Assembly (NCBI GenBank): GCA_905210905.1
Contig: CAJLYQ010000020.1
Coordinates: forward strand, 1-28,743
Length of the DNA: 28,743 nt
Direction of reading: 5' to 3'
Source of the DNA: an uncultured Christensenella sp.
GTDB lineage: Bacteria > Bacillota > Clostridia > Christensenellales > DTU072
The translations under genes and the position numbers were made by a program. The notes under the pieces are model-generated. The model was not told where the DNA came from and did no database searches. It saw nothing but the letters and a program-made list of their open reading frames with translations. Below, in pieces: positions 1 through 8,355 of the stretch (position 1 is the stretch's first letter; each line of letters begins with the position of its first letter).

Positions 1-1
1 T

Positions 2-1267
2 ACCGGCGACGGCGAGATGATTAATTCCGGCTTCCTTGACGGAATTACCACAAAGAAGGAAGCTGTTGCGAGGATGCTTGAGTTCCTTAAGGAAAAGGGC
101 GTCGGCGAGAAGGGTGTTCAGTACAAAATGAAGGACTGGGCGTTCAACCGTCAAAGATACTGGGGAGAGCCTATTCCGATAATTAACTGCCCTTGCTGCG
201 GACAAGTCGCGCTTGACGAAAGGGAATTGCCTTTGCTTCTGCCCGACCTTGCCGATTTTGAACCGACGGACGACGCAACGAGTCCGCTCAGCAAACTTAC
301 CGACTGGGTAAACGTTAAATGTCCTAAGTGCGGAAAAGACGCAAAAAGAGAAACCGATACGATGCCGCAATGGGCAGGAAGCAGTTGGTATTTCCTTCGC
401 TATATGAGTCCGAAGTGCGATACCGCGCCCGTTTCGCCCGAAGCAAACGATTATTGGAGACAGGTCGACTGGTACAACGGCGGAATGGAACACGTTACGC
501 GCCACCTTATATATAGTCGTTTCTGGAATATGTTCCTTTACGACATAGGTGTAGTTAAGGACGAAGAACCTTACAAAAAGAGAACGGCACAAGGTTTGAT
601 ACTCGGTTCGGACGGCGAAAAAATGAGTAAATCGAGAGGGAACGTAATTAACCCCGACGATATCATTAAAGAATTCGGAGCGGATACTTTAAGAACGTTT
701 ATTCTGTTTATCGGCGATTACGAAAAACCGAGCCCGTGGTCGATGGAAGGCACGAGGGGATGTTACCGTTTCCTTAACAGAGTATGGGGACTTGCCGATA
801 TGGTTAAAGAAACTCCGCATAAAGGCGACATTAACCTTGCGGCGGTTATCAAAAAAGTGTCCGACGACTACGAAGCGGCGAAGTACAATACCGCTATTGC
901 GCAACTTATGGCTGCGATAAACGTTTTCTATGCGCGCGGCTCCGTGACGAAACACGAACTGAACACGTTTTTGAAACTGCTTTATCCCGTCGCTCCGCAT
1001 ATTACGAGCGAAATGTATTCCAACCTTAACGACGGAGCGAAAATTAACGAGGCTGCGTGGCCTACGTATAAGGAAGAAGAACTTATTGAAAACGAGGTTG
1101 AAATTCCTGTGCAGGTAAACGGCAAACTCCGCGGCAAAATTACCGTTGCTACCGACGCGACGCAAGAAGAGGCGATGCAGGCGGTAGGGGATGAAATTCT
1201 GTGCGGAAAGACGATAATTAAAGTAATTTACGTCAAAGGAAGAATACTGAATATCGTGGCAAAATAA
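2..1267 (+). CDS. leuS: Leucyl-tRNA synthetase, C-terminal half (5' end outside window)
   Basis: Class I aminoacyl-tRNA synthetase that charges tRNA-Leu in the cytoplasm. The reading frame is open from base 2, so the gene enters from the left. About 421 residues are present, against roughly 800-860 in the whole family. Visible are the end of the catalytic core with two Cys pairs (CPCC near base 188 and CPKC near base 320) that may bind zinc, the segment ETDTMPQWAGSSWYFLRY typical of LeuRS, the KMSKS loop at 620-634, the helical anticodon-binding domain, and the usual C-terminal tail beginning VQVNGKLRGK. The Met at base 17 is internal, not a start. No convincing terminator follows before the gapA promoter. 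The identification is secure. Confidence 0.97.
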   Translation, partial: TGDGEMINSGFLDGITTKKEAVARMLEFLKEKGVGEKGVQYKMKDWAFNRQRYWGEPIPIINCPCCGQVALDERELPLLLPDLADFEPTDDATSPLSKLTDWVNVKCPKCGKDAKRETDTMPQWAGSSWYFLRYMSPKCDTAPVSPEANDYWRQVDWYNGGMEHVTRHLIYSRFWNMFLYDIGVVKDEEPYKKRTAQGLILGSDGEKMSKSRGNVINPDDIIKEFGADTLRTFILFIGDYEKPSPWSMEGTRGCYRFLNRVWGLADMVKETPHKGDINLAAVIKKVSDDYEAAKYNTAIAQLMAAINVFYARGSVTKHELNTFLKLLYPVAPHITSEMYSNLNDGAKINEAAWPTYKEEELIENEVEIPVQVNGKLRGKITVATDATQEEAMQAVGDEILCGKTIIKVIYVKGRILNIVAK

Positions 1268-1337
1268 AGGACGGTTTTTATGCGTAAAGAGTAAAAAATA
1301 ATTTTCATATTTTTTGCTTAAATGTGTAAAAAAACAG

Positions 1338-1366
1338 TTGCAATTTGGAAATAAAAAGGATAAAAT
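1338..1366 (+). promoter_or_regulatory. gapA promoter (SigA-like)
   Basis: TTGCAA at 1338-1343, a 17-base spacer and TAAAAT at 1361-1366 make a good vegetative promoter. The predicted start near 1373 gives a leader of about 30 bases containing the Shine-Dalgarno AGGAGG at 1388-1393. Prediction from sequence only. Confidence 0.75.
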
Positions 1367-1402
1367 ATAAACGAAAAAAATTCCATTAGGAGGATATTTA
1401 TA

Positions 1403-2422
1403 ATGGCAAAAGTTAAAATCGGTATCAATGGTTTCGGAAGAATCGGCCGTTTGGTTTTCCGTGCTTGCTGCGCAAGAAACGACGTTAAGGTAGTCGGTAT
1501 CAACGACCCCTTCATCGACGTTAACTATATGGCATATATGCTTAAATACGACAGCGTTCACGGTCAATTCGACGGTGACATTCAGGTTGTTGACGGCAAA
1601 CTCGTAGTAAACGGCAACGCGATCACCATTTTTGCGGAAAAAGACCCTGCAAACATCAATTGGAAATCCTGCGGCGCTAAATATATCGCAGAAGCGACCG
1701 GCGTATTCACGACCGTAGACGCGGCTAAAGTTCACATCAAGAACGGCGGCGCTAAGAAAGTCGTAATCACCGCTCCCAGCAAAGACGCTCCTATGTTCGT
1801 ATGCGGCGTTAACCTCGACAAATACGACAAGAAGATGAAAGTCGTAAGCAACGCTTCCTGCACGACGAACTGCTTGGCTCCTATGGCTAAAGTTCTTAAC
1901 GACAAATTCGGCATCGTTGAAGGTCTTATGACGACCGTACACGCTACCACCGCTACCCAAAAGACCGTTGACGGTCCCAGCAAGAAAGACTGGAGAGGCG
2001 GACGTGGCGCAGGCGCTAACATCATTCCTTCTTCTACCGGCGCAGCGAAAGCAGTTGGCAAAGTTATTCCCGAACTTAACGGAAAACTTACCGGTATGTC
2101 CTTCAGAGTTCCTACTCCGGACGTAAGCGTAGTTGACCTTACCGTAAGACTTGCTAAAGAAGCGACCTACGAAGAAGTTAAAGCCGCTATGAAAGAAGCA
2201 AGCGAAACCTATCTTAAGGGTATCCTCGGATACACCGAAGACGCTGTAGTAAGCACCGACTTCGTATCCGATCCCAGAACGAGCATCTTCGACGCTTCCG
2301 CAGGTATCGCTCTTAACGGCAACTTTATGAAACTCGTAAGTTGGTACGATAACGAATGGGGTTACAGCAACAAAGTAGTTGACCTTATCGTTCATATGAG
2401 CAAAGTTGACAAAGAAAAATAA
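1403..2422 (+). CDS. gapA: Glyceraldehyde-3-phosphate dehydrogenase, type I
   Basis: Glycolytic enzyme oxidising glyceraldehyde-3-phosphate with NAD and phosphate to 1,3-bisphosphoglycerate in the cytoplasm. The 339-residue length is normal. The N-terminal Rossmann fold shows INGFGRIGRLVFR. The catalytic Cys153 lies in SNASCTTNCLAP, and the C-terminal motif WYDNEWGYSNKVVDL is intact. The start is fixed by AGGAGG at 1388-1393. It has its own promoter and a strong terminator, so it is probably a single-gene unit. Codon use is more biased than in most neighbours (many AAC, TAC and AAA codons), as expected for a highly expressed gene. Certain identification. Confidence 0.98.
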   Translation: MAKVKIGINGFGRIGRLVFRACCARNDVKVVGINDPFIDVNYMAYMLKYDSVHGQFDGDIQVVDGKLVVNGNAITIFAEKDPANINWKSCGAKYIAEATGVFTTVDAAKVHIKNGGAKKVVITAPSKDAPMFVCGVNLDKYDKKMKVVSNASCTTNCLAPMAKVLNDKFGIVEGLMTTVHATTATQKTVDGPSKKDWRGGRGAGANIIPSSTGAAKAVGKVIPELNGKLTGMSFRVPTPDVSVVDLTVRLAKEATYEEVKAAMKEASETYLKGILGYTEDAVVSTDFVSDPRTSIFDASAGIALNGNFMKLVSWYDNEWGYSNKVVDLIVHMSKVDKEK

Positions 2423-2444
2423 TAATCAGTAGCATACGCTACAA

Positions 2445-2480
2445 AAAGGGCTGTCTTGCGACAGCCCTTTAATTTTATAT
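2445..2480. terminator. Intrinsic terminator between convergent gapA and dapB
   Basis: An 11-base-pair perfect stem (2445-2455 with 2460-2470) closes the four-base loop TTGC. It is followed on the plus strand by a T-rich run and preceded by A's, so it could stop transcription from both gapA and the convergent asd-dapB operon. Confidence 0.88.
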
Positions 2481-2517
2481 TTTTTTTATTTCAGGGAAAG
2501 AAATTTATAAAAATAAG

Positions 2518-3267
2518 TTAAGCGTTGAACATATCTTCCATCGAATAAAGTCCGGGATTTTGCTTTACGATAAATCTTGCGGCATTCATACTTCCGAGAG
2601 CGAAGATCGAGCGACTTTCCGCTTCGTGTTTTATGGTGATCACTTCGTTGTTCATAATAAACATCACTTCGTGTTTTCCTACGATCGTGCCTCCGCGAAC
2701 AGCACTGATACCGATTTCACCGGGTTTTCTTTTTGCGTTTCCGCTCCGTCCGAGTATGTATTCCGACGAGGGAATAACGCTTTTTATTCCGTCTGCAAGC
2801 AAAAGCGCGGTGCCGCTGGGAGCGTCCGCTTTTCTGTTGTGATGTTGTTCTATGATTTCGACGTCGGCTTTATCGCCGAGCGTTTTTGCGCAATACTTAG
2901 CGAGTTGCAAAACGAGATTTATTCCGAGACTCATATTGCCCGATTTGAGTATCGGGATTTTTTTTGCCGCGTCTTCGATTAAGGCGAGTTCTTCTTCATC
3001 GAACCCGGTCGACGCAATTACGCAGGGAAGATTGTTTTTTACGGCGAAAGGCAGATAGTCTTTGACGCACGTATGAAAAGAGAAGTCGATTAAGCAGTCT
3101 GCTTTTTCGGTAATTTCTTTACACGAAGAATAAACCGGAAACCCGAAAGAACATTTTTCGGGATTTTTGTCTATTCCGCATACTATCGACATATCGTCAC
3201 ATTCTTTCGCCGCGGATTGAAAGACTTTTCCCATTGCTCCGCCGACGCCGTAAAAAATTATATTCAT
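2518..3267 (-). CDS. dapB: 4-hydroxy-tetrahydrodipicolinate reductase
   Basis: Reduces 4-hydroxy-tetrahydrodipicolinate to tetrahydrodipicolinate with NAD(P)H, in the diaminopimelate/lysine pathway that feeds peptidoglycan and, in spore formers, dipicolinate. It is 249 residues long, normal to slightly short. The N-terminal nucleotide-binding loop is GVGGAMGK (family usually GxxGRMG; here Ala replaces Arg). The signature EQHHNRKADAPSGTA at about residues 140-154 holds the catalytic His142/His143 region and Lys146. The ATG is preceded by AAGGAGC. It starts 15 bases after asd, so the two are co-transcribed; no dapA lies between them, unlike many DAP operons. Confident from the signature motif. 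Confidence 0.96.
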   Translation of the reverse strand: MNIIFYGVGGAMGKVFQSAAKECDDMSIVCGIDKNPEKCSFGFPVYSSCKEITEKADCLIDFSFHTCVKDYLPFAVKNNLPCVIASTGFDEEELALIEDAAKKIPILKSGNMSLGINLVLQLAKYCAKTLGDKADVEIIEQHHNRKADAPSGTALLLADGIKSVIPSSEYILGRSGNAKRKPGEIGISAVRGGTIVGKHEVMFIMNNEVITIKHEAESRSIFALGSMNAARFIVKQNPGLYSMEDMFNA

Positions 3268-3282
3268 TTTTGCTCCTTAATA

Positions 3283-4284
3283 TTATTTATTGTCCTGTGC
3301 GATGAGATATTCGAGAATTTGCACTGCGTTCGTGGCGGCGCCTTTACGAATATTGTCGGCTACGACCCAAAGATTGCAACCGCTTTCGACGGTGTCGTCG
3401 ATTCTGATACGTCCTACGTACACTTCGTCGTGTCCTTCGGCGTAAATCGGCATAGGATATTTCAAATTTGCGTCGTCGTCGACGAGAACGATACCATTTT
3501 GATTGCGCAACGCTTCTTTAATTCCTTCGAGCGTGCAAGGTTTGTTAAATTCTACGTTAATTGATTCGCTGTGACCGTGACGAACGGGTACGCGTACGGT
3601 CGTAGCGGTTATTTTCATCGAATAATCGTCGAGAATTTTTTTGGTTTCGTTTATCATTTTTTCTTCTTCTTTGGTATAACCGTTGGGAAGGAAAACGTCG
3701 ATTTGCGGAATGCAGTTACCGAAAATTGGGTAGGGGAATTTCTTCGTTTCGCCTTCTTTTGCTTCGGTAACGAGATCGTTGTATCCTGCTACGCCCGCTC
3801 CGCTTACTGCCTGATAGGTGGAGTAAACGATACGTTTAATTCCGTATTTATCGTGCAAAGGTTTAAGCGCGACTACCGCCTGTATCGTCGAGCAGTTCGG
3901 GTTGGCGATTATTTTCTCGTTTTTAAGCGCCGCTTCGGGGTTTACTTCGGGTACGACGAGCGGTACGTCGGGGTACATACGCCACTGGCTGGAGTTGTCG
4001 ATAACGGTTATGCCGTGTTTTGCGAAAATAGGAGCAAATTCCTTGCTGGTTCCGCCGCCGGCACTGAAAAGTGCATAATCGAGATCTTTACCGAGTATAT
4101 TTTCTTCGGTCAATTCGAGTACGGTATATTCTTTACCTAAGAATTCGATTTTTTTACCTGCGCTCTTCTTGGACGCATAAAGATAATAGTTTTTTACGGG
4201 AAGTTTTCTTTCGGTCAGAACTTCCAAAAATTTGTTGCCGACCATTCCGGTTGCGCCGACAACGGCTACGTTGTATTCTTTCAT
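3283..4284 (-). CDS. asd: Aspartate-semialdehyde dehydrogenase
   Basis: NADPH-dependent reduction of aspartyl phosphate to aspartate semialdehyde, the branch enzyme for lysine/DAP, threonine and methionine synthesis. It is 333 residues. The N-terminal motif VVGATGMVGNKFLEVL binds nucleotide. The catalytic Cys131 is in NPNCST. RVPVRHGHSESINVEF matches the substrate-binding and catalytic-His region. The Shine-Dalgarno CGGAGGT sits just before the ATG. It is first in an asd-dapB operon transcribed leftward from a promoter at 4335-4363, divergent from the large regulator gene at 4545. Secure call. Confidence 0.97.
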   Translation of the reverse strand: MKEYNVAVVGATGMVGNKFLEVLTERKLPVKNYYLYASKKSAGKKIEFLGKEYTVLELTEENILGKDLDYALFSAGGGTSKEFAPIFAKHGITVIDNSSQWRMYPDVPLVVPEVNPEAALKNEKIIANPNCSTIQAVVALKPLHDKYGIKRIVYSTYQAVSGAGVAGYNDLVTEAKEGETKKFPYPIFGNCIPQIDVFLPNGYTKEEEKMINETKKILDDYSMKITATTVRVPVRHGHSESINVEFNKPCTLEGIKEALRNQNGIVLVDDDANLKYPMPIYAEGHDEVYVGRIRIDDTVESGCNLWVVADNIRKGAATNAVQILEYLIAQDNK

Positions 4285-4334
4285 TTTTACCTCCGATCGG
4301 CGCGAACGCCTTATGAATACTATATTTAACTTTT

Positions 4335-4363
4335 ATGATAGCAAAAAAGGTTTTTTCAGTCAA
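4335..4363 (-). promoter_or_regulatory. Promoter of asd-dapB
   Basis: Read on the minus strand: TTGACT (4363-4358), a 17-base spacer and TATCAT (4340-4335). The predicted start near 4328 gives a 44-base leader with a good Shine-Dalgarno. The spacer contains an A-run followed by a T-run, a weak inverted repeat of unknown meaning. Confidence 0.7.
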
Positions 4364-4493
4364 ACGTAAAACGATTAAATCGCAAAATTATTCTTGAAAT
4401 TTGTTAATTTTTATAAAAATTAACGTATAAATAACTCGCAAAAATCGTATAAAAAAGATTTTATGCAGAAAGCGTTAAAAGTTGCCTTTACGT

Positions 4494-4522
4494 TTGACAA
4501 AGTTTTACTAATAGTTTACCAT
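4494..4522 (+). promoter_or_regulatory. Promoter of the SARP-like regulator operon
   Basis: A consensus TTGACA at 4494-4499, a 17-base spacer and TACCAT at 4517-4522. The predicted start near 4529 leaves a short leader of about 16 bases that still contains a weak Shine-Dalgarno (GAGG, 4533-4536). The AT-rich 4364-4493 between the two divergent promoters has no coding sequence I can support; it could hold operators, but I see no clear palindrome. Confidence 0.6.
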
Positions 4523-4544
4523 AATAAACATCGAGGTATAAAAG

Positions 4545-7316
4545 ATGAAAGGAAAAGCGACGAACATAGTAATCAACGAGATAATGTCGAGTCAGAACAG
4601 TTCGACGATTATTCTCACCGAGTCGGACGGAGAGCACGTAGGGTTTCTCGCCGATCTGGCAAACAATTACCGTACGACTTTTTGGGTAAACGCGTCGTAC
4701 GACAAGGATTATTCGCTGCCTTTTGCCATAGCGCACCGCGTTATACCGTCGGATTCGCCTTTGATGAGTAAACTTACGCAGTTTTTGTACTGTAAACTCG
4801 ATTTTACGAAGGACTTGATTATTATAAAAACGATTCTCGATTATATCGAAGAATTAAGTTATAACTGCTTGTTGATTATCGACAATGTGGAAACGATTTA
4901 TCGGGAGTACAATTACAAATCGATAGAAATGCTCCTTAAAAATTGTCCTTCGAATTTGAAAATCGTATTGATATCGAGTAAGTTTATCGATCTTAACTAC
5001 AATATTTTTACCGACAGACCGCCCAAACTTATTTGTAAAGAACAACTCGACGACGCGGAGTTTGATGAAAGCGTTGCAAACGAACGGTTTACCGCGGAGC
5101 AATGGGCGTTTCTCTTCGAGGCGTCGAAAAAGCGGTTTATAGAAAAACAATTTGCGGCGAGTTTCGTGGAAAACGGCGCGGAACTTCTTACCGCTCTTGC
5201 GACTAAATATCGTAGTTCGGTTATGCAAACCGGTCAAAACCTTTTCAACGTAAATCCGAAACTCGGAGAATTGATTAAAAATAAAGGTTTAGCAAAAGAA
5301 AACGAAGAAATCGAATTCGAAAAAGCGCTATATTCTTATTATCTTGACGGGGAAGTAAGAAATTACGTAAAAGCGTTGAAAATAGGAATAGAGGCAAACG
5401 ATGCCGAAATGGTCGATAAGGCGATAAAAAAGGTTATCGAAAACGGAGCCGAAGTAGCGCATTTGTATGAATTCGTCCAGTATTCCGACGTTTTTTCCTT
5501 CGGAGATATTCCTTCACGGTGCGTTTACGCCAGATATTTTATGCTGATAGAGCAAATCGTAGGGCAAAGAAATTCCGAATACGGAACGGAAGAGGCGAAG
5601 AAACTTTTGGCAGAGTTGCCGGACGATCATTTGCTTAACGCTCAGGTTGCGTCCTGCTACGTTCGAGCAATGTTTTTATGCGGAAAAAAACTCGAAGGTG
5701 CGGAGTTTGCCCGCGCGTATATCGGAGATAAACTCGAAAAATACGGCGAAGAATACTTACCGAAAATTACCGCGGAAGTGGATAAACTTGCCGAAGGAAT
5801 AAGAGCGCTCAGTATGTCGATAATCGTTCAGCGTTATCGTAAAATCGAAAAATATCTTTCTGCGGAAGAGTTCAAAAACGAATACTGGTATTGCAACATG
5901 TTACAAACGTTCGTAGGTTGTAACCTCGAATTGGGTAACTATAAACTTGCGGTCGAGTACCTAAACAAGATAAAACAAATAATTCCGTTTTACGTAATAC
6001 CTTGCAATATGGTGTCGGCATATTACTATTCGGGAGATATGGCACTTGCTACGAAGAACGCCGAAGACATAATTGCAAAAAGCAAATGGGATTCGCTCAC
6101 GCAAAGCGTGACCGACGCTTATTTGACGCTTGCGCTCGTAAATTACTATTATAACGATATGGAAAAAGCGGTTAGTTACGTCGACGATGCGGTCAGTTGC
6201 CAAACAGACGACGAGTATACTATGATTACCGCTATCGCTTTGCGCGCAATGGTTTACGCCGCCGCAGGAAAGGCGGAATACGCAAAAGATTTGGCGTTGC
6301 TGTACGTTAAACGTTGCGAAATAACCGGAAGCAAATATACGCCGCTGATGCACGGCGCGGCGGCATTCTCTTTTTGGGCAAGCGGAAAGGACGAAGAAGC
6401 GACTTTACACGCGAGGAAGTCTATTCTTGGTTCGGCGGCAAGATCGGCATTTTGGCTCACTTCCACTGCGATTATTATCGATTATATGTTCGAAGGCGAC
6501 GATTACAAAACGTGCAGGGGACTTGTGGAGAAATTTTTTAACGCAAGTAAAAACTTCGGTATGGATATGCTTACCGTTACGATACCGAAATTGTTTGACC
6601 CGATCATAAGCTACGCTTTGGAAAACGAGATAGAGCCGGAGTACGTTTCTTCCCTGCTCGATAAAGCAAAGGGGCGTAAAGCGGCTGAAAGTAACGTATG
6701 CAACGCAAGAATTAAACTTATGGGTTCGACTTTGGTAAGCGTTGCGGGCGAAGAACTGATATGGAAAACGAAGAAAGCAAAAGAGTTGTTTTTATTGTAC
6801 GTTCTTAAAGGCGAACAAGGCGTAGACAGAAACGAAATAATCGAGATGTTCTGGGGAGATTACGTTTACGTATCCGCTATCAACAATCTGAAAACGACGA
6901 ATAATATAATAAGGAATACACTGACGGCGAAAAATATTCCGTTCAAACTCGAGTATTTGAATTCGAAATATTCGTTGCATATCGAAACCTGCGAAACCGA
7001 TTACGACAATTACCTTAAAGAATATAGAAGCACTCTCGAAGAACAGGATTTCAGGAAAAGAGCGTTGAGAGTAGCAAGACTTGCCGCGATTTACGGCGAC
7101 GGGTTTGCGACCGATATTAAAATTAAGTTTTTTACCGACATACGAGAAGAACGTAAGGAAGAGTTTGTGCTTTTGCTTACGAAACTTATAAAAGAATTCT
7201 GCGACGCAGGGGATTATATCGAAGCGAAGAGATATCTTACGTTATTGAAAAAAGTTCAACCCGAAGCGGAGAGCGGAATATTCACGCAAGACATAGAAAG
7301 AAGGTTATTTAACTGA
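4545..7316 (+). CDS. MalT/SARP-like STAND transcriptional regulator with degenerate ATPase
   Basis: Probable large one-component transcriptional regulator of 923 residues. Residues 1-170 resemble the NTPase part of MalT-type STAND proteins: a hydrophobic Walker-B-like strand CLLIIDNVE (108-116) and a following strand LKIVLISSK (138-146). The place where a Walker A should be (about residues 20-35, IILTESDGEHVG) has no GxxxxGK[ST]. Residues about 250-690 are all-helical with TPR-like repeats. From about residue 715 the chain looks like an OmpR-type winged helix (RIKLMGSTLVSV, then KKAKELFLLYVL and RNEIIEMFWGD), followed by a bacterial transcriptional activation domain (about 815-920), the order seen in SARP/BTAD regulators. 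It is divergent from asd-dapB and its stop overlaps the start of the next gene. Its target genes and ligand are unknown. The domain calls are by eye, without a profile search. Confidence 0.72.
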   Translation: MKGKATNIVINEIMSSQNSSTIILTESDGEHVGFLADLANNYRTTFWVNASYDKDYSLPFAIAHRVIPSDSPLMSKLTQFLYCKLDFTKDLIIIKTILDYIEELSYNCLLIIDNVETIYREYNYKSIEMLLKNCPSNLKIVLISSKFIDLNYNIFTDRPPKLICKEQLDDAEFDESVANERFTAEQWAFLFEASKKRFIEKQFAASFVENGAELLTALATKYRSSVMQTGQNLFNVNPKLGELIKNKGLAKENEEIEFEKALYSYYLDGEVRNYVKALKIGIEANDAEMVDKAIKKVIENGAEVAHLYEFVQYSDVFSFGDIPSRCVYARYFMLIEQIVGQRNSEYGTEEAKKLLAELPDDHLLNAQVASCYVRAMFLCGKKLEGAEFARAYIGDKLEKYGEEYLPKITAEVDKLAEGIRALSMSIIVQRYRKIEKYLSAEEFKNEYWYCNMLQTFVGCNLELGNYKLAVEYLNKIKQIIPFYVIPCNMVSAYYYSGDMALATKNAEDIIAKSKWDSLTQSVTDAYLTLALVNYYYNDMEKAVSYVDDAVSCQTDDEYTMITAIALRAMVYAAAGKAEYAKDLALLYVKRCEITGSKYTPLMHGAAAFSFWASGKDEEATLHARKSILGSAARSAFWLTSTAIIIDYMFEGDDYKTCRGLVEKFFNASKNFGMDMLTVTIPKLFDPIISYALENEIEPEYVSSLLDKAKGRKAAESNVCNARIKLMGSTLVSVAGEELIWKTKKAKELFLLYVLKGEQGVDRNEIIEMFWGDYVYVSAINNLKTTNNIIRNTLTAKNIPFKLEYLNSKYSLHIETCETDYDNYLKEYRSTLEEQDFRKRALRVARLAAIYGDGFATDIKIKFFTDIREERKEEFVLLLTKLIKEFCDAGDYIEAKRYLTLLKKVQPEAESGIFTQDIERRLFN

Positions 7317-8176
7317 TGAAAACTAATTCCGAATGGAAAGATTACAAACTGATCGCTACCGGAAACGGCGAAAAAATCGAGAGTTATAACGGCGTAACTC
7401 TTCTCAGACCCGATCCGCAAGTTATTTGGGAGCCGCCTTTTGTTTTGGAAAACTACAAAGGGTTAAACGGCGTGTATAAGCGTAGCAACACCGGCGGCGG
7501 TGCGTGGTTTAACAAAACGAAAATTCCCGACAACTTTTACGTCCACTGGCGCAGTTTGACGTTCAAACTAAAACTTATGAATTTCAAGCATATCGGGATT
7601 TTTCCCGAACAGGCGGTCAACTGGGCGAGAATGACGGAAGAAATTAAAAAACGCGACGACGAAGTAAGAGTGCTTAATCTTTTCGGGTACACGGGCGGAG
7701 CGACGGTCGCGTGTCTTGCCGCAGGGGCAAGAGTTTGTCACGTCGACGCGGCAAAAGCGATGTGCGATACAGCGAAAGAAAATTGTTCGCTGAGCAACGT
7801 GGATATGACGAAAGCACGTTTTATCGTAGACGATTGCATAAAGTTTGTAGAAAAGGAAATCAGACGCGGCAAAAAATACGACGCCATCATTATGGATCCG
7901 CCGAGTTACGGCCGCGGACCGAAAGGTGAAACGTGGAAAATAGAAGACGGAATTTTCTCGCTAGTAAAACTTACCAAAGAATTGCTTAGCGACACGCCGT
8001 GTTTTTACCTTATAAATTCTTATACGACGGGACTTCAACCGGGCGTTATGAAAAACATTTTGGAAATCGTATGCAAAGACGTTCCGCATAAAGGCACAGA
8101 CGCGGACGAGATCGGAATCGTGGGTGAAGACGGAATAACCCTTCCGTGTGGTTGCAGCGCTTTTATGACGTTTTGA
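7316..8176 (+). CDS. Class I SAM-dependent methyltransferase, RlmI/RlmK-like
   Basis: Probable RNA (23S rRNA) methyltransferase of 286 residues. A Rossmann-like SAM-binding motif, VLNLFGYTGGATVACLAAGA, lies mid-protein. It is followed by an acidic strand end (HVDAAK) and the motif IV sequence MDPPSYGRGPKGE, as in the RlmI/RlmK group of rRNA methyltransferases. No N-terminal PUA domain is visible, so it is shorter than true RlmI. There is no motif that would fix the target base. Its ATG overlaps the stop of the upstream regulator by one base (TGATG), which implies translational coupling. No terminator is obvious before the pyrR promoter at 8204. The family is confident; the exact substrate is not known. 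Confidence 0.85.
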   Translation: MKTNSEWKDYKLIATGNGEKIESYNGVTLLRPDPQVIWEPPFVLENYKGLNGVYKRSNTGGGAWFNKTKIPDNFYVHWRSLTFKLKLMNFKHIGIFPEQAVNWARMTEEIKKRDDEVRVLNLFGYTGGATVACLAAGARVCHVDAAKAMCDTAKENCSLSNVDMTKARFIVDDCIKFVEKEIRRGKKYDAIIMDPPSYGRGPKGETWKIEDGIFSLVKLTKELLSDTPCFYLINSYTTGLQPGVMKNILEIVCKDVPHKGTDADEIGIVGEDGITLPCGCSAFMTF

Positions 8177-8203
8177 AAAAAGAAATTTTTTTACGTAAAA
8201 CAG

Positions 8204-8232
8204 TTGCAAAGCGAAAATCGATGTGTTAATAT
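8204..8232 (+). promoter_or_regulatory. Promoter of the pyrR operon
   Basis: TTGCAA (8204-8209), a 17-base spacer and TAATAT (8227-8232), with the extended-10-like TGT just before the -10. The predicted start is near 8239, immediately upstream of the PyrR-binding hairpin. Confidence 0.75.
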
Positions 8233-8243
8233 AGACACGATGA

Positions 8244-8275
8244 AACTTTAATTGGTACAGAGAGACCGACAAGTT
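8244..8275 (+). promoter_or_regulatory. PyrR-binding loop (anti-antiterminator) in the pyrR leader RNA
   Basis: The leader can fold into a lower stem (8244-8248 with 8271-8275), a purine-containing internal bulge, a four-pair upper stem (8253-8256 with 8265-8268) and a loop carrying CAGAGA at 8258-8263. This matches the known PyrR-binding architecture, with its hexaloop consensus CNGNGA. It is followed 36 bases later by an intrinsic terminator in front of pyrR. PyrR bound to UMP should stabilise this hairpin and favour termination. Fold assigned by eye. Confidence 0.78.
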
Positions 8276-8310
8276 GACAATAATATATCTATGCGATTAG
8301 GATTATTACG

Positions 8311-8343
8311 ACCTGTTTGTTCTCTGAGCGAACAGGTTTTTTT
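8311..8343 (+). terminator. Attenuator terminator in the pyrR leader
   Basis: A nine-pair stem (8311-8319 with 8329-8337, one T-G wobble) is followed by seven T's (8337-8343) and ends just before the pyrR Shine-Dalgarno TAGGAG. The loop bases TCTCTG (8321-8326) are fully complementary to the CAGAGA hexaloop of the upstream PyrR-binding hairpin, so an alternative antiterminator pairing is available. Confidence 0.88.
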
Positions 8344-8355
8344 GTAGGAGAAAAA

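Noticed and set aside
689..2395. 568-codon open frame on the minus strand opposite leuS and gapA
   Set aside because: It runs antisense to two certain genes, has no recognisable domains and no Shine-Dalgarno; it arises from the codon bias of the plus-strand genes.
4463..4771. Small frame overlapping the start of the regulator gene
   Set aside because: It lies out of frame across the promoter and the 5' end of the gene at 4545, with no ribosome-binding site and low-complexity basic content.
8274..8302. TTGACA at 8274-8279 as a second pyrR promoter
   Set aside because: No acceptable -10 lies at 16-18 bases, and the bases overlap the 3' arm of the PyrR-binding hairpin; the upstream TTGCAA/TAATAT promoter explains the leader.
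8317..8355. An extended PyrR start from TTG at 8317
   Set aside because: It begins inside the terminator stem and has no Shine-Dalgarno; the ATG at 8356 has TAGGAG and gives the usual PyrR length.
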